Source: Saxidomus purpurata (Eukaryota; Mollusca; Bivalvia; Venerida; Veneridae). From it: a DNA stretch of 64,000 bases. Of this stretch, positions 23,901 to 38,900 are shown piece by piece. Location of the stretch: assembly GCA_022818135.1 (NCBI GenBank), contig JAFMSR010000016.1, positions 1,936,237-2,000,236 on the forward strand, given 5' to 3'. Within the stretch, counting starts at the first letter, position 1. Each line of letters begins with the position of its first letter. The notes beneath the pieces are model-generated. The model saw only the letters and a program-made list of their open reading frames with translations. It was not told where the DNA came from and did not search any database. Made by a program: the position numbers and the translations under genes.

Positions 23901-26900
23901 TGCTAGTAGTTGTTGCCATATATTGCTTGGTCTAATCCTGGCTAAAACAATTAAGGTACTACCTGACAAAAGCTAAACTTTCAGTCTCCAAAACCTTCAA
24001 CTATTTTCTATAAAAATAATTTGAAGACAGATACAAAAATTAGTGGCACTGTCCCTTGGGCAATGAATAGTTTATAAAACTGTTCTCGGGATTCCCCTTG
24101 CTGTAAGTCTTGTTCAAAAAGTAAAAAGTCTTGCTGTAAGTCTTGTTTGGTGCGTGGCATTCCCTGTTTGATATTATTTTTGTTTTTTTGTTCAAAAGTT
24201 GATAATCGGTAAGCTATTTCAATAGACTAAGCGACCAATTTATTTTTGTAATAATGAACAACATGTGATAAAAGATAAATTTGCATACTTTCTAAACAAT
24301 GTGCATGAGATAAATGTTGATAAAAAGACCATTTCTCTTTTTAGTACCTTCTGGACCATCTGCTCGCCCTGAAAAACATCGATTATCTTACATGTATCTA
24401 CTGGATATCCGTAAAGTTTGTTTGCAGTTCGCGCGGACTGGCAATTAGTCACTAGTCTGTAGTTCGCAGTTTGCAATTCTAATCGTAAAAAGTCGTTATT
24501 CTAATAGTAAACTGGTGAGTGGTTTGCAATCAGCAATTTGAACCACAAGCTATGAACTAGTCAAAGCGCAAAATGCGAACTGAGAACTTGTCTGAAGTTT
24601 GCAATTAGCAATTCGATTCGCGAACTGGCAACTAGTCTTCATTTTAACCGCGAACTGAGAACTGGGAAAACGCGAACTACGAACTGGCAACTAGTCTTCA
24701 TTCAAACCGCGACGTTAGAGCTGGGAAATCGCGGACTGGCAACTAGTCTGTAGTTCGCAGTTCACAGTTCGCATTTCCAGTCTCGAAAAGTCGCTTTTTA
24801 ATAGTAAACTGCCTGGTTTGTAATCAGCAATTCGAACCACAAGTTGGGAACAAGTCAACTCGCGAACTGAGAACTGGGAACTTGTCTGAAGTTTGCAATT
24901 CGCAATTCGAGTCGCGAACTGCGAACTGGCAACTAGTCTTCATTTTCACCGCGAACTGAGAACTTGGCTCAAGTCGGCAGTTCCAAATTCGCAATTTGAA
25001 TCGCGAACTGTAAACTGATTTCTCAGATGCCAGTTCGCGATTCGAATCACGAATTGCGAACTGCAAACTAACTTTACGGATATAGCCAATGGTTTGTTTA
25101 TTAAAGAATTTACGTACTTATTTTTAAAATGCGTTGAACAAAACGACACGACTTCTACCAAAATGTGGAAATATAAAATGATTTTATATTGTACAAAAAA
25201 AAAAAACGAACTCGACAGTGTTCTCAGCTCGGGAGAGACCATGTATAAAAGGCAGTGCTTGGTCATGATCATATTTGGTCCGAGCTCTGAGCTGTTGAAA
25301 TAATGCCCCCAACCGAATGACATTAAAATATATATACATGTTACATTGGGATGAAAGTAACTAAGTAAACCGGAAGTGTTAGATTATGCAGTCTACTGGT
25401 TCGGTATAACATATTTGCAGCACCGTCCGCGGCTGATGGTTCATTTCGCGACGCACAGTTCAGAATTCACAGCAACATGTTTATTCTGCGTTGTATTCTT
25501 TGAACTGTGCGCTGTATTTCTTATCATATATTTAAATAAAATTGTGGCTCTTACAACACTTTTTTATTAGCATACAACAAATAAAAATAAGAAATTGCAT
25601 TTGAACGAAGCTTCTTGATTGTTGGAAGGCTAACTCTTGTTTCAGCTATCCATTGATTTTCCTTTCTTATTAAACGTAGGAATACAAGCAGCCGTCTTAA
25701 AAAGACTATTCTGTTACTAGATGTATATGTGAAATGTATATATGTCATGAATCAGCTAAACATTCACCAAATGATAATCCTGTATTTCATGGTTTATTTG
25801 GACGTAAAATAAATTTTAAATGCCCCGTAATACACTTTCAAACGGCAACGTCGAAAAAACGTAATTTTGACGCCTATGTGTCAAAATATAAACGTCTGCT
25901 TATAAAATTCGAAACGGTAAAAGATTCTAATTTTTGGATTATATTAAGAATACATATTACATTGTAGTTAAAAAGTTAAACTAGGGATGGGAACGAATAC
26001 TAAAATCAATATTCGAATATTCGGTTTGGCATATTCGAATATATTCGAATATTCGTTTTGTGGTGTCCATGTATATTTTCTTAACACGACGGATACGCCA
26101 CTACAGTATGTTTAGTATGAAAGTGTTTACTTTAAAACGGTATATAAAGAAACAAATTATTAATTTGTGAAATAAGTCCAAACACGCGAGGGAGGCATGT
26201 TAATGGATAGAGCGTACAGTAAATTAATATCGTTTAGCGAAGATCAAACTTAAAGTAAGGATGTTAAAAATAATTTCAAACATATTTTTAAAGGAAAATA
26301 TTCGAGTTATTCTGAATGATTGGACAACGAAAGAGTTATATCAGTTGAGTTAATACATGTATAAGCGTGATTGGTTATTCGTTTCCGTAAACATAACGTT
26401 GATCCTGGAACATTGTGAGATAAACAACTTTTAAAATTTGTTACATAAAACAGGCGACAATTAAAATGAACAAAAGATAAAAAGTCACCACAATAACACC
26501 TGATGCAAACTGCTAATCCGTAACGATGCCCCCCTGTCAATTATGCATTGCAATTTTCGTGTTAATTGGGAAATTTTTGACACGCTCTAAACAAACAATA
26601 CAGAACAAACGGTTTTATTCGGCATAATTAGCATTCTTTAGATTGCTACCTATTAAAAAAAAAAAAATTACGAATATTCGAATTTGATTTTCGCATTCGA
26701 ATATTCGGCCAATTTTCGAATATTCGAATATTCGTTCCCATCCCTATTAAAAACATATTAACTTTCGGCAAAAAAATAACGGACAGATTTTTAAAAAATG
26801 TACAAAAAACACGAACATGTATTATGCACGATTTTGTCATGTGCTACTGTCTTGAACATGTCTCGAGTTGCAAACAAATGCTTTCATAATGCTTGATTAT

Positions 26901-29900
26901 ATTTTACACAGGCCATAAACTTTCGTTATGCAAGTAAAAAAAATACTTCACTCCGCGGGATTTGAACCTGCCGAATATCAGAAATCCCACCTAAGAGTCG
27001 TTTACGCTAACCGCTGAGCTATTTCTTCCTCTGTATGGAGATGCGATTTAATCCAAATATAACATTGTCGTAGATGGTCGCTTCCCTGTTTTCAATAATA
27101 ACAGTGTCGAAAATATGTAAACATAACATGACGTCACTATCAAATTATCCAAACCGACTTATAGAATGGATATTATTTCATAAATGGTACTTTTCAAATT
27201 GAATGTAGTTCCATTTTAGCAATTTATGGTAATTTGTGGTGTTATGGACACTAGTCTAAAACATTTACATCATCTACATCTGTTAACTGACTAGTTTGCA
27301 AAATTTGAAGACATTTTTGTTGCCCTACCCTACTTACGAAAATCTGGTCATAGTGGTATTTAAAGGTATTCTATAAAGTTAAAATAGGTATGTTTCCAAG
27401 TATTTGTGTGGTTGCAAAATCATAACAGGCAATATATCATTACAAAACATGCGTTCAAATTCTACAAGTTTAACACGGGTAACAAAAATATGCAATAACG
27501 CCAAAGACTAAAAGGGTATACAATTCACCTTATTTTGTCCCAGACATATCATACATGTAAAATTTCAAGAGTGTAGCAAAATATTCTCAGTAGGGGTATC
27601 TCTAGTGATAACGGAACTTCATTGGTAATATATGAACTGCAATATAGGAAAAACTGAAAATGTTTACCGTTTACCTGTTATATATATGAGATATTGAAAT
27701 CTTAAAAATGGTGTATAGCAACTGTTACATTTTCAAGTAAATTGTACAGCATGATGAAATTAGGAATATTAAGACAAAGTTCTCATGTCTTGCAAAATGA
27801 CATACATTTTCATTCAGTTCAATTTAATTACTAAACAATGAACAATAACGAGAAAAATGTTGGCTCCCCTGTGGATTAAATCCAGGACCTCTTGATCTCA
27901 AAGCGGATGTTCTACCACTGCGCCAAGGTCATAAAACAGGAAGTGCTCATTAAATCCCTTCTACATTAACATGGTGAGGCTATAATTTACCTGATAATTG
28001 GTTGTGTAGTTGAAAAAGATTTAAAACTTCATTATTTCAGATCGTCCATTGATAGACCCGATGTATAACATAACAGCTGTGGAGGGAAGTAATACTCTTT
28101 TTCCGTGTAAAGTTTCCAGTAAACCTGCATCTACCTTCAGATGGTACAAACAAGGATTCAGTGGTATTATCCATCAAGGCACTGGAACTCTTAACAACAA
28201 CCAGTTAGCATACACTAAAAGTAATGTAAGAAGAACAGATGCTGGAACATACAGATGTACAGCTGATAATGGAGTAGAAACGGCAGATGAGAAAACTGTT
28301 TTGCTTACAGTATATTGTGAGTTTAGTTTTGTTAGTGTTGTCTGTTGTGTTGTTTAGACCATATTATACAATTGGTTGGTTTCTTTTCACTGTTTCAATA
28401 GTGGGATGATGGTTAATTAATAGTAATAAAATACATTGATGAAATATATTACATGTATATGTACAATATTTTTCTGTGGAAATTCAAGAATACAAAATAT
28501 ACATAAAGTAATGGGGACATGTTTAACATAAAAGATTCGATGCGCAAAGATAAATGCATTGTTATAACTTGAAAAGTGCGTGGGGGTAATACAGCACATA
28601 GCTTGTTAGTTGATCTGTTGGTTTTTATACCCCACACAACCTATTTATTAGTACGGGTATACTGGATTTAGATTGGTTGTCCTTTTGTATCTTTGTACAC
28701 GCTTCATCTAAAAACTCTTGCACATAATTGAATGAAACCTCGCAAAGGTAGTTGATACCAAGCTTAGTGCATGCAGGTTTTGTTCGGATTATTTTTCACA
28801 GAGTTATGACCCTTCAGTCATTTCACCTGGGCAAAAGTGAGCTATAATCCATCGTATGTGTGTCAGTTAACACTTATCTTGTTTCATGTAACAGTCCAGA
28901 GGTTTCTTTGAAATCCAGTCTTCATGACAATTGGTCAGAATATGTATCCCAATGATTTGTAGGTGAGGTTTGAATTTTGGTCACCTGGGGTCAAAAACAA
29001 CGTCGCACGGTCAAATTAAAGAAAAGAAAAACATTCTAGAAGTCGCATGTACTATGCAATCATCATGAAATTGGTCAGAATGATTTCTAAATCGAGGTCG
29101 AATCCTTATCACCTGGGGTTAAAAACTAGGTCACAGGGCCAAATTAAAGAGAAACATTGTTAACAATCTAGAGACAAAACTTATTACCCAATTAACCGGA
29201 AAATTGGTAAGAAAATTAGTTTTGTCTCAATGATTTCGTGGTCAAATTCGAATCTTGGTCACCTGTGATAAAAAAATAAGGTCATACGGTCAAACGAAAA
29301 ATGTTGTTAACACTATAGAAGACACATGTATAATCAGTTATTATGAAAATTGATCAGCATGTTTGTCTCAATGATTCCTACGTCAAGTTCGAATCTGGTT
29401 TACCTCGGGACCCCATTGTCAATTAATATTTAAACGGCCCTTTAGTTAACCATCCTGAAAGTTTTATTGAAAATATTACTCGTAATTGGAAAAAATAGTT
29501 TTATATTTTGTATTTTCTGTAAAGAGATTTTAGTTTTTTACTGTTTGACCAGGTTTTTCAACTAAAACCTGGAAAATAGAATGGCGATGCTGCATTTAGG
29601 GCGGATGGGTGTGAAACATTTGGTTTCCGCTTTATAACTTTAGATACATGTAGGAGTGCCCAATTGCAACGAAACTCGGTGTGTATGCACCTTGCGTGGC
29701 GAGTAAGCTTGAGATTGCATTTGGGGTCACTAGGGTCAAGGTCACCGTTACTACATTATAATTTTCTATTTTTGTTTTGTTTTTAATTAAAAACTTGTTC
29801 TTCTTTTTGGGGGGATTGGGGAATGGGGGGAATGGGGTGGTGGTCAAGGTCAATGGTTTTGGGTATTTTCTTTATTTCTTATTTATTGTCTTAGGTAAGA

Positions 29901-32900
29901 TAACTGGCTATTTTGGTTTGGTCAAGGTCACTCGGTACTTTTATTAGCTCACTGGAGCACGAAGTGCTCAAAGTGAGCTATTGACTTTGCCTGGTGTCCG
30001 TCGTCTGTCTATTATCTGTTCACACTTGCCTTGTGTATGCAATAGAGGCTGCATTTTCACTTAATTTCCATGAAAATTAGTCAGAAAGACTGTCATGATA
30101 AAATATAGGTTGAGTTCGAATATGGGTCATCTGGAATAAAAAACTAAGTCAAAGGGTCAAATCATAGAAAACTCTTGTATATGTAATAGAGGTTGCTTTT
30201 TATAGCATGTTCATGTTCATGGTCAGATTATCTTGATGAAATCTCTGTCAAGTTTGAATATGGGTCATCTTGGGTCAGAAACTAGGTCGACCAATTATTT
30301 AACTGGAGCTTCGTGAAATTTAATAATAAAGATTGCTTTGATGCAATCTGACTCAAGTTTGAATATGGGTCATCTAGGGTTAAAAACTGGTTCACCAGGA
30401 CAAGTCATTAAAAAACTTTGTGTATGCAATGAAAGTTGAATTTTTCATTGGAATTTAACTTAAATACACTGCAATTATCTTAGGATGATCCTCTTCTACA
30501 ATTTCTCGAACAGTCCTACTCGACTGCAAATAATGACTGTTACAGCTAAAAGAATATAAATAGAAAAGTCTCTAAACGATAACTACAGTTCAATGGCAGG
30601 TCCGATTTGAAATTTGTATGACCTTTTGACCTACTTTTGTCTTTTGGGGAGTGGTTTTGTGATGAGCGCTATAGGTCCATCATGGCCATCTTGTTATTAA
30701 AGCTAAGTAAGCCCGTTGTTTTCTGGCAATCTTTCGTCCACACTTAGGCTCATTAACACTCTATTCACATTTTCTGTGCAATCTTCACCAAACTTGCACC
30801 AAAGATTTATAGCCACAAGATTTGGACAAATGTAATACTGGGTTACATGTGATCAAGATCTAGTTCACAATGTCAAATAATTGTTAACACTCTAGAGGTC
30901 ACATGTGACCCCCAATCATTATGAAAAGTGTTATCCGTCGTCATGCATCATCAACAATTGCTTCAAATGATATCTCCCCCTTAACCACTGGGCCAATTTC
31001 AACCAGACTTTACAGGATAGTTCCGTGGATAGTCCCCCAAACTTTGCTCACATAGTTCTGTCCCATTGCACATTCTGGCCATTTGAGCTAAAAATTGGGT
31101 AGTTGCTTGAAAGGTCCTCTACCAAAATCGCTCAAATGGTTCTGCTCCACTGCAACGTAATGGCCACAAGAGCTAAAAATATGGAAAAAAAAACATTTAA
31201 ACAACACCTCCTTTATCACTGGACTCTATTTAAACCAAACTCCTATGTTCTTTGGATGGTCCTCGTGCAAAATTGCTCAAATGGTTCCAGTCTGCTGCAC
31301 AAAATAGCCATCAGAGCTGAAAATAGAAAAAAACTGTCAACAATATCTTCTTAACCACCGGACCAGTTTCAACCAAACTTCATGATATTGTCACTTGTAT
31401 GGTCTTCTACCAGAATATTGCCAACAGAGCTCTGCTCAAAAACTTAAGTATTGTCTTTATAACCAGGAACTGTGCAAATCTGATCATTTATTGCAGATGT
31501 TCTCTGTTCACTCGGGTTAACGATATAGGGCCATCATGGCCCACTATTAGCCAATAGTTTACTGTTCTTCCATTTTTACGAATTTAAAATGTTTCTTTTC
31601 AGATCCCCCGGTTGTCAATGTAGTGACAACTAATACAACTATTAAGGAACAATCTGTATCAATAATATGTAACGCTTCTGGTATTCCTAACACTGGCTTT
31701 AGCTATGGCAACTGGATACAGAAGTGGCCAGGATATGATGCTACTTTGTCAGAGTATACAGGAAGAAAGAATCTTCAACTTGAAGCTTTGACATATGAGC
31801 ATTCCGGTGTCTACAGTTGCTTTGCTAGCAATGGAATTAAAGTCTTTGGTACTGATAAGGAATATATGGAAGGATCAGCTACATTGCTAGTGAAATGTAT
31901 GTGGTTTTAGTATTCTAAAGGTACTTTCAATGGTTTAAACTTTAACTTTAGCCACTGGCTCAGGATAAGTCACTATACAAAAAATGTACCGTACTGGGTG
32001 ACTTTTAACAATTTGCAGTCCAGCGTGCTCTTTTTAGCAACTTTTAGTCAGCCTTGCCCTTTTGCCACAGTGTGCTTTAATTTATATATCCCTGTACTGA
32101 TATCTATGTAGATTTAATGTCAAATTTTACTCGCATCATTTGATGTATTTGATTTATTACAACGAATCTAGTGAGTAACTAATGAGGCGTGTGTAGCTAC
32201 ATTGCACCATCAATATAATATTATTAAAAACTTTTCATTCACAACCAGTATCCAATATGAATAAGTATGTTTGGAAAACAAAATTGCTGTGCTATATCTG
32301 AATTAACTTTGATTGCAGATTTTACCTAACTGTTCACCACCATATATAGACTGGCATTCAGTCCTTATATTTACTTCTATTTTGTAATTATCTGGCCACT
32401 TACTTCTTGCAAATTCCCTCCCTTTGCTGCTAAAAATGATTGAGCTCTGTAAGAACAAAATGCTGAACAATTTTTGCTTGAAGTTGTAACGAAATATATA
32501 ATCAGTTGTGAGTATATGCAATGGCGTATTTTTGCAGTAAACGGTGTCTCATATTTTAGAATGTACGGACTTAGATGAACGATCCCGTAATTTAATAGAA
32601 TACGGGCTATCGTATATCACATTTCCCGTATATCTAAGGCATTCAGTCCTTATATTTACTTCTCTTTTGTGATTATCTGCCCACTTACTTCTTACAAATT
32701 CCCTCCCTTTGTTGCCAAAATGATTGAGCCCTGTAAGAACAAAACGCTGAAAGTGTTTTGCTTGAAGTTTTTAAGAACCATATCATCTAGTCTTTCCCAT
32801 ATATCTGTCTGGATAATAGTTTCATTCATTTACGGGTCGGGGGAGAAAACTTGGTGTGCATTTATGTGTCCGCTCTCTAAATTGAACAATTCCTAAACAA

Positions 32901-35900
32901 ATTTTCACTGAAATTGCTCCGAGTGTCCATTGGCCTAATATCTCAGCCAAGACCAATAACCGGCCAAATTGGCCAAGTCTCTTTGGAGCTACTGTCCTTA
33001 AATTGCAAAAATTAGATAACTTTTTTAATATCCTTCTCTCCAACTTAAACAATTCTTTACCAATATTCACTACATTATTAATCTTTACTAGACTAATATC
33101 TTGGCCAAGACCGACACAAATCAAATGCCCTAATCATTCAGGAGTTAGTGAATTTAAGTTGCCAAAAGTAGGCAAATTTAGAGGTGTCCGATTTTTAACT
33201 TGAACAATTCCTAAGTAATCTTCACTATGCGTGCTTTATAAAAATTATGTTTATTGGTTCAACATTTTTGCCAAGTTTGATAAGAAGCCAAATCAGCCCA
33301 GTCACTCTTTTGTTATTGCCCATTCATTGCTAAAATTAGAACAGATTTAGAGCTGTCTGTTGACAGGCATATTTTGTGACAGTTTGCCACTCTTGTTCAG
33401 AACAGTGTCTTTGTCACATCATTTTAGCTCACATGAGCATGAAGTGCTTAAAGGTAAACTATTGTGATCGCCTGTTGCCTGTCATCTGTCTGTTCACACT
33501 TGCCTTGTTAACATTCTAGATACATTTCACATCCAGTCTTCAATACAATTGGTCAGAATGTTTATTTCAATGATTTGTCGGTCAAGTTTGACTCTCGGTC
33601 ATCTGAGGTCACATGGTCAGATCAAAGAAATACCTTGTTAACACTCTCGAGAACATTGGTAAGAATATTTGTCTTAATGATTTCTAGGCCAAGTTTGAAT
33701 CTGGGTCACCTGATGTCAAAAACTTGGCCACACCGTCAAATCATAGAAAAACCTTGTTAACATTAGAGGACACATTACATTTAATTACCCAATCATCATG
33801 AACACTGATATGAATGTTTGTCTTAATGATTTTAAAGGTCGAGTTCGAATTATAGCTACATGGTGATCAAAAACTAGGTCACATGGTCAAATCAAAGATA
33901 ACCCTTTTTAACACTCTAGAGGCCACTTTTTTTTTCTCTCTCGTAAAAATTGGTCAGAATGTTTTTCTTAATGAGTTTTATGTCAAATGAAACTTGGTCA
34001 ACTGGGGTCAAAATCAAGGTCACATGGTCAAATGATCAAATCAAAGGTAAACTTTGTTAACTTTTTAGAGGCAACGCTTAATATCCAAAATTGATCAGAA
34101 TGTTTTTTCCAATCATTTCAGGTCAAGTTTGAAACTGGGTTACTTGAGGTAAAAACCTTTACCCATGCCACTAGAACAATTCAAATTGGAACCTTGTTAA
34201 CATTCTGGTGGCCACAGTGTTTGTCTTGATGATTTCTAGGTCAAGATTAATTGTGAGTCACCTGGATTAAAACAAGTTCACCAGGTCAAATCCAAGAAAA
34301 ACCTTGTTAATATTCTAGAAATCACATTTTATAGTCAATCATCATGTGAATTGGTCAGTATGCTTAATTTTATCAAGGTTAATTTCAAACAGAATATTTG
34401 TGTTTATGATATTATGGTTTAAGGTTGAATATCAGTCACATTGGGGGTTAGCAAAACAATATCGGGCCATATTGTCCCTCTAGTTACTACTACTACTACT
34501 ACTAAAATATGTGTAACAGATAACATTTTGTATTTTTCAGCATATCCGATAATGATACATTTGAGTGAGAAAATTTCTGGAAAATTGAAGGAAAATGTCA
34601 CATTACTTGTTGACTATTACTCTAATGCAGAACGGTCTGATGTCAAATGCTATAAAAATGAAAATGGCTCAAGACAAACAGACTTCATACACACTGTTTC
34701 AAACTCTTATGTAGAAGTGGATTTGCCAGTATTTTCACACATTATTAAAACGGACGGGGCCAGGGCTACTATTAGCATCTTGATAGACTCAAAGGAGAAG
34801 TTTGGGTTCTATGACATCGTTGTATCTAATGAGATAAGCTCTACTGTTCGAACTATTGAAATAGTTCCACTAAGTAAGTTTGTATTGATTTTTAGCTTGA
34901 CTAAATCGAAGAATAAGGAGAGCTTTTCCACTTGTGTTGGCGGCGGCGGCATTGACGTTATTGGTGAAAGTTTTATAGCAAGCTTCGTTTACTAAATATT
35001 TATTTGCAACTACAGCTCCAGTCTTAATGAAACTTGTCATCAGGACAGTACATGCAAACTATATGTAAGGTCAAGGTCACCGTGAGTGCTATACTGCTAT
35101 TGTAAGGTTAAACTTGTATGACAAGCTTTGTTTTCTTGATTCTGGATATTATCAGAGGTATTATCAAAGTTATATCCCCATATCCAAGGCATTGATACTA
35201 TCCAATGTATTGACTTTAAACTTGAAATATATTTTTACCATCAGCATCTACATCAGAGGAAACAATCCCCATAGCTCTGTTTTGATTTTTGACAGATTTA
35301 TGCCCTTTTAGCTCTAATTAAAGTTTTCATGCAAAGTACTATCATGGACATATCTTATTAATCACAGATGGGATTGATTTTAAACTTCATTAAAGTCTCC
35401 AGGGGTGTCAGACAGTTAGGTTTTATAACTCTTGTAAAAAAATCAAATTATGACCATTGTTTGACTGAAAATTTGGTTTTGTATGCAAGGTACTATCATT
35501 TAGATAACTCCTGGCTGAATTTATTATGCCCCCTTCAGAGAAGAGGGGTATATTGTTTTGCAGATGTCGGTCTGTCCGCCTACCAAGTGGTTTCCGGATG
35601 ATAATTCAAGAACGCTTGGGCCTAGCATCTTGAAACTTGATGTGGAGGTTGGTCATGACCAGCACATCACCCATATTATGTTCAGGTCTGAAGGTCAAAG
35701 ATCAAGGTCACCGAGACCTTTTGTATTGAAATGGTCATTATAAATTACCAGTTTGCATACATTTTTAAACTTGATTTGTCACAACTAGTGGTTGGCCCCT
35801 ATTCATTTTCAGGTTAACAGCTCTTGTGCCAATTTCAAAGTGCCTTTTCTTTATATTTTACAAACCTCTTGTAACAAGTTGAACTTGGAAAGTTTGGTTG

Positions 35901-38900
35901 AAGTTTAGCATGCAAGCTGAATTTGGTTAAAGTTTTATGTGCTAGCTACTATCAGGCATATATCTAAGTTAACATTGCCAAAATTGATTTGATCAAGTCT
36001 TAGGGGTATTAAACAATCAAGTTAAATTTTGACTTAATTAACTAAAACTTTTTAAACCTTTGGTTAAAGTTTTGCATGCAAGGTACTTTAATACACATAT
36101 TTCAGTGACCACTTATTGATTTATTTGTTATTGCATTAAAGTCATCAGAGTGTCTTACATTCAAGTATGATAACTCCTGTATGAATTTAATTCAACTCAT
36201 GACCCTTGTTTCACTTAGAAAATCTGGTTAAAGTTTTGTATGCAAGGTACTATCATATACACATCTCAGTAAACCACTTATGGGATTGATTTAAAACTTC
36301 AAAACAGTCTTCAGGGGTATGAAATATTAGGTTAGATAACTCATTGCTGAAGTGATTACATGCAAGCTGAATTTGGTTAAAGTTTTATGTACAAGCTACT
36401 ATGAGGAATATGTCTATGTAAGCATTGCTGATATCTATTTGAAATATCTTTATAATCTTGACTGAATTGATTAAAAAGTATGGCCCTTGTTGAACTTAGA
36501 CATTTCGGTGAAAGTTCTGCATGCAAGGTACTATATTACAAATATTTCAGTAATCATTTATGGATTGAAACTTCATTTATGTTATCAGGAGAGTCTAACT
36601 TTCAACTAGATAACTCTAATATGAATTTAATTCAAATTATGGCTCTTATTTGACTTCGAAAATCTGATTAAAACTTTGTATGCAAGGTATTGTCATACAC
36701 ATATTTCAGTAACCATTTATGGGATTGATATGAAACTTCAATACAGTCTTCAGGGGTATCAAACAATCATTGTTAGATAACTCCTGTAAGGATTTATTAC
36801 AAATAATGACCATTGTTGAACCTAGAAACTTTGCTTAAAGTTTTGCGTACAAGGTGATTTCATGCGCACACTTCAGTAATTTCGTATGGCTAGCAATAAT
36901 GTTCACGGGTATCAATCAACTGAATTACAATAGATAACTTTTTTTATTATTACAATTTTCTAGTTTATACTTACAGAGTCAACAGATATTTTGTTTTGCT
37001 AGTTACTGACATTTTTTAAAATGTTATTGGCCATCACTGGGGATAGGCGAGAATGCTGTCCTACTGATAATTCTTGCTGAAGCTGCAGCAATGAAATTTG
37101 AAAGTTGAACTATATACAATATACAGGTTTGAATGCAGATTTCATCTTTGACCTAGATGTTGACCTTTGGTCTTGTTTTTTTTCCAAGCCAGATAGTCTG
37201 GTCCAATTATTGCATGTTTCACTTTGTGCATGTTATTAGATAAAAACACTTTTACTGGTGCAAGTTGTACAGTATATAATATAAAAAATTGTAAAGTACA
37301 TGTACCGCCTTCCTTGATCCTATGGCAGTAAGTACATCTCGGCTGATGACATATACCGGTAATTCCTTTAACGCCCTTTTTATAAGCTATAATTTGCTTG
37401 TAATTGTGTAAATGTTGGCCAGATGCATTGTGGAAAAGCAAATCCCAGTATATGGTGTGTATCATCACCTATTTATCCTTTACCAAAATTGTTCAAATTA
37501 TTCCAATTGGGACAAACTTGGATCAGTTTTGATCTGGGGTCATGATTTGAACAATCTCGGTAGCAGTTCACTAGGCAATGTTACATGCCAAATATCTAAG
37601 CGTTATGCCTTGTGATTTCAGAAAATAAGATTTTTAAAGTTTTTCCTATACATGTATAAGCCTATGTTAAATCAAGTGATCCCCGAGCAGGGTCAATTTT
37701 TACCCGGGAATCATAATTTGAATAAACTCGGTAGCGATCTACTCGAAAATGCTACATGTCAAATATCGCAGTTATGGGCCTTCTGATTCTTGAGAAGAAG
37801 ATTTTGTAAGTGTTTCCTTTCTGTTTCCATGGCAATCAGAGTTCCGCATGGAATATAATTCTTTTAACAGCTTTAATAGAGCTTCATGCTAGAAACATTC
37901 CTGCCAAGTTTCATCTACATTGGTCCAGTGGTTTTAAGATAGATGTCGTTTAAAGGAAACAGTGGACGTACGACGGACGTGTTACGACGGACGCCGGACG
38001 GTGATTGGTCCTAATAATTCATCTTTGTACATTGTGCCAGGTGAGCCAAAGAACAACAAATAAAATATAACAAACATGTCATGACATACATCAGTTTTGG
38101 GACATGTATCTATCCATACTAAAATAGAAATATATTACACTAGTGCATACTGAAGGTTGAGTGCGAAATAATAACATCAGAACAAATAATTGTTTTATAC
38201 TAAACTCGTGTTATGTAGTGAGTCTATGATGTCGTATATACAATCATTTCACATGTTACTGACATTGCCCAAGTTGTAAAAATAGGTTGTATTTGTTACA
38301 AACACAGCGTTAGTTGTGTACTAGCTTAGAAGTTTCAAAGCTGCGGAAATATTTATAAGCTTACGTATATTTGTTACGAGGACTGGGATATCGAGCCGAA
38401 GTTTTATTCATGATACACTCCAATCCTTCAGTTCAGCAAAACAAGATGAAAATACATCGTGTCCAAAAAGGTACTTTAACATTTTCGGAACATGCCAAGT
38501 CAATAAATGTATAACGAAACACATCATAAAAACTTCATGTTATTATTCGATTTGTTACCTTTCCTAGCAATTTCAACATTTATATAGAGGCTGGAAAAAA
38601 TATGGTTAGAAAGAGATTACTTTACATGCCTGGACATAGTAGATGACGTGCTACCATGAATACCAAATGCAACAGAATAATCTTTATATAGAATACAGCC
38701 GAGATATGATGACAGATTATATTACGTATAAACAGAAGATCTAAATTGTATTAAGTACACTATAAACTGCTGAATTGGTATCAATAAAAATATTAACAGG
38801 TTTTTTACTACCAAAAAATTCATATTTATGCAATTAATTTTGAATGGGAAACACCATGCTTTTTTGCTTGCACTCTGTTAAAACATTTCAGATCAGACGA

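Larger units (their letters stand above)
24311..26790 (+). repeat. Large dispersed repeat, copy A (interrupted)
   Basis: Stretches 24311-24402, 25086-25975 and 26747-26790 align in order with 53221-53280/54363-54580, 54841-55515 and 55517-55560. Shared strings include TGTATAAAAGGCAGTGCTTG, TGCGCTGTATTTCTTAT and AATTTTGACGCCTATGT. Copy A is broken by a TIR-bounded AACTG-rich element and a hAT-like MITE, both absent from copy B; copy B has its own insertions. No protein family was recognised in the shared sequence. Confidence 0.8.

Noticed and set aside
31103..31354. 83-codon frame MLERSSTKIAQMV
   Set aside because: Falls wholly in the CTCAAATGGTTC tandem repeat.
34441..34995. 184-residue open frame taken as one protein
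   Set aside because: Only 34541-34873 is exon; the rest is intron read through by chance, including repeat sequence and an (ACT)n tract.
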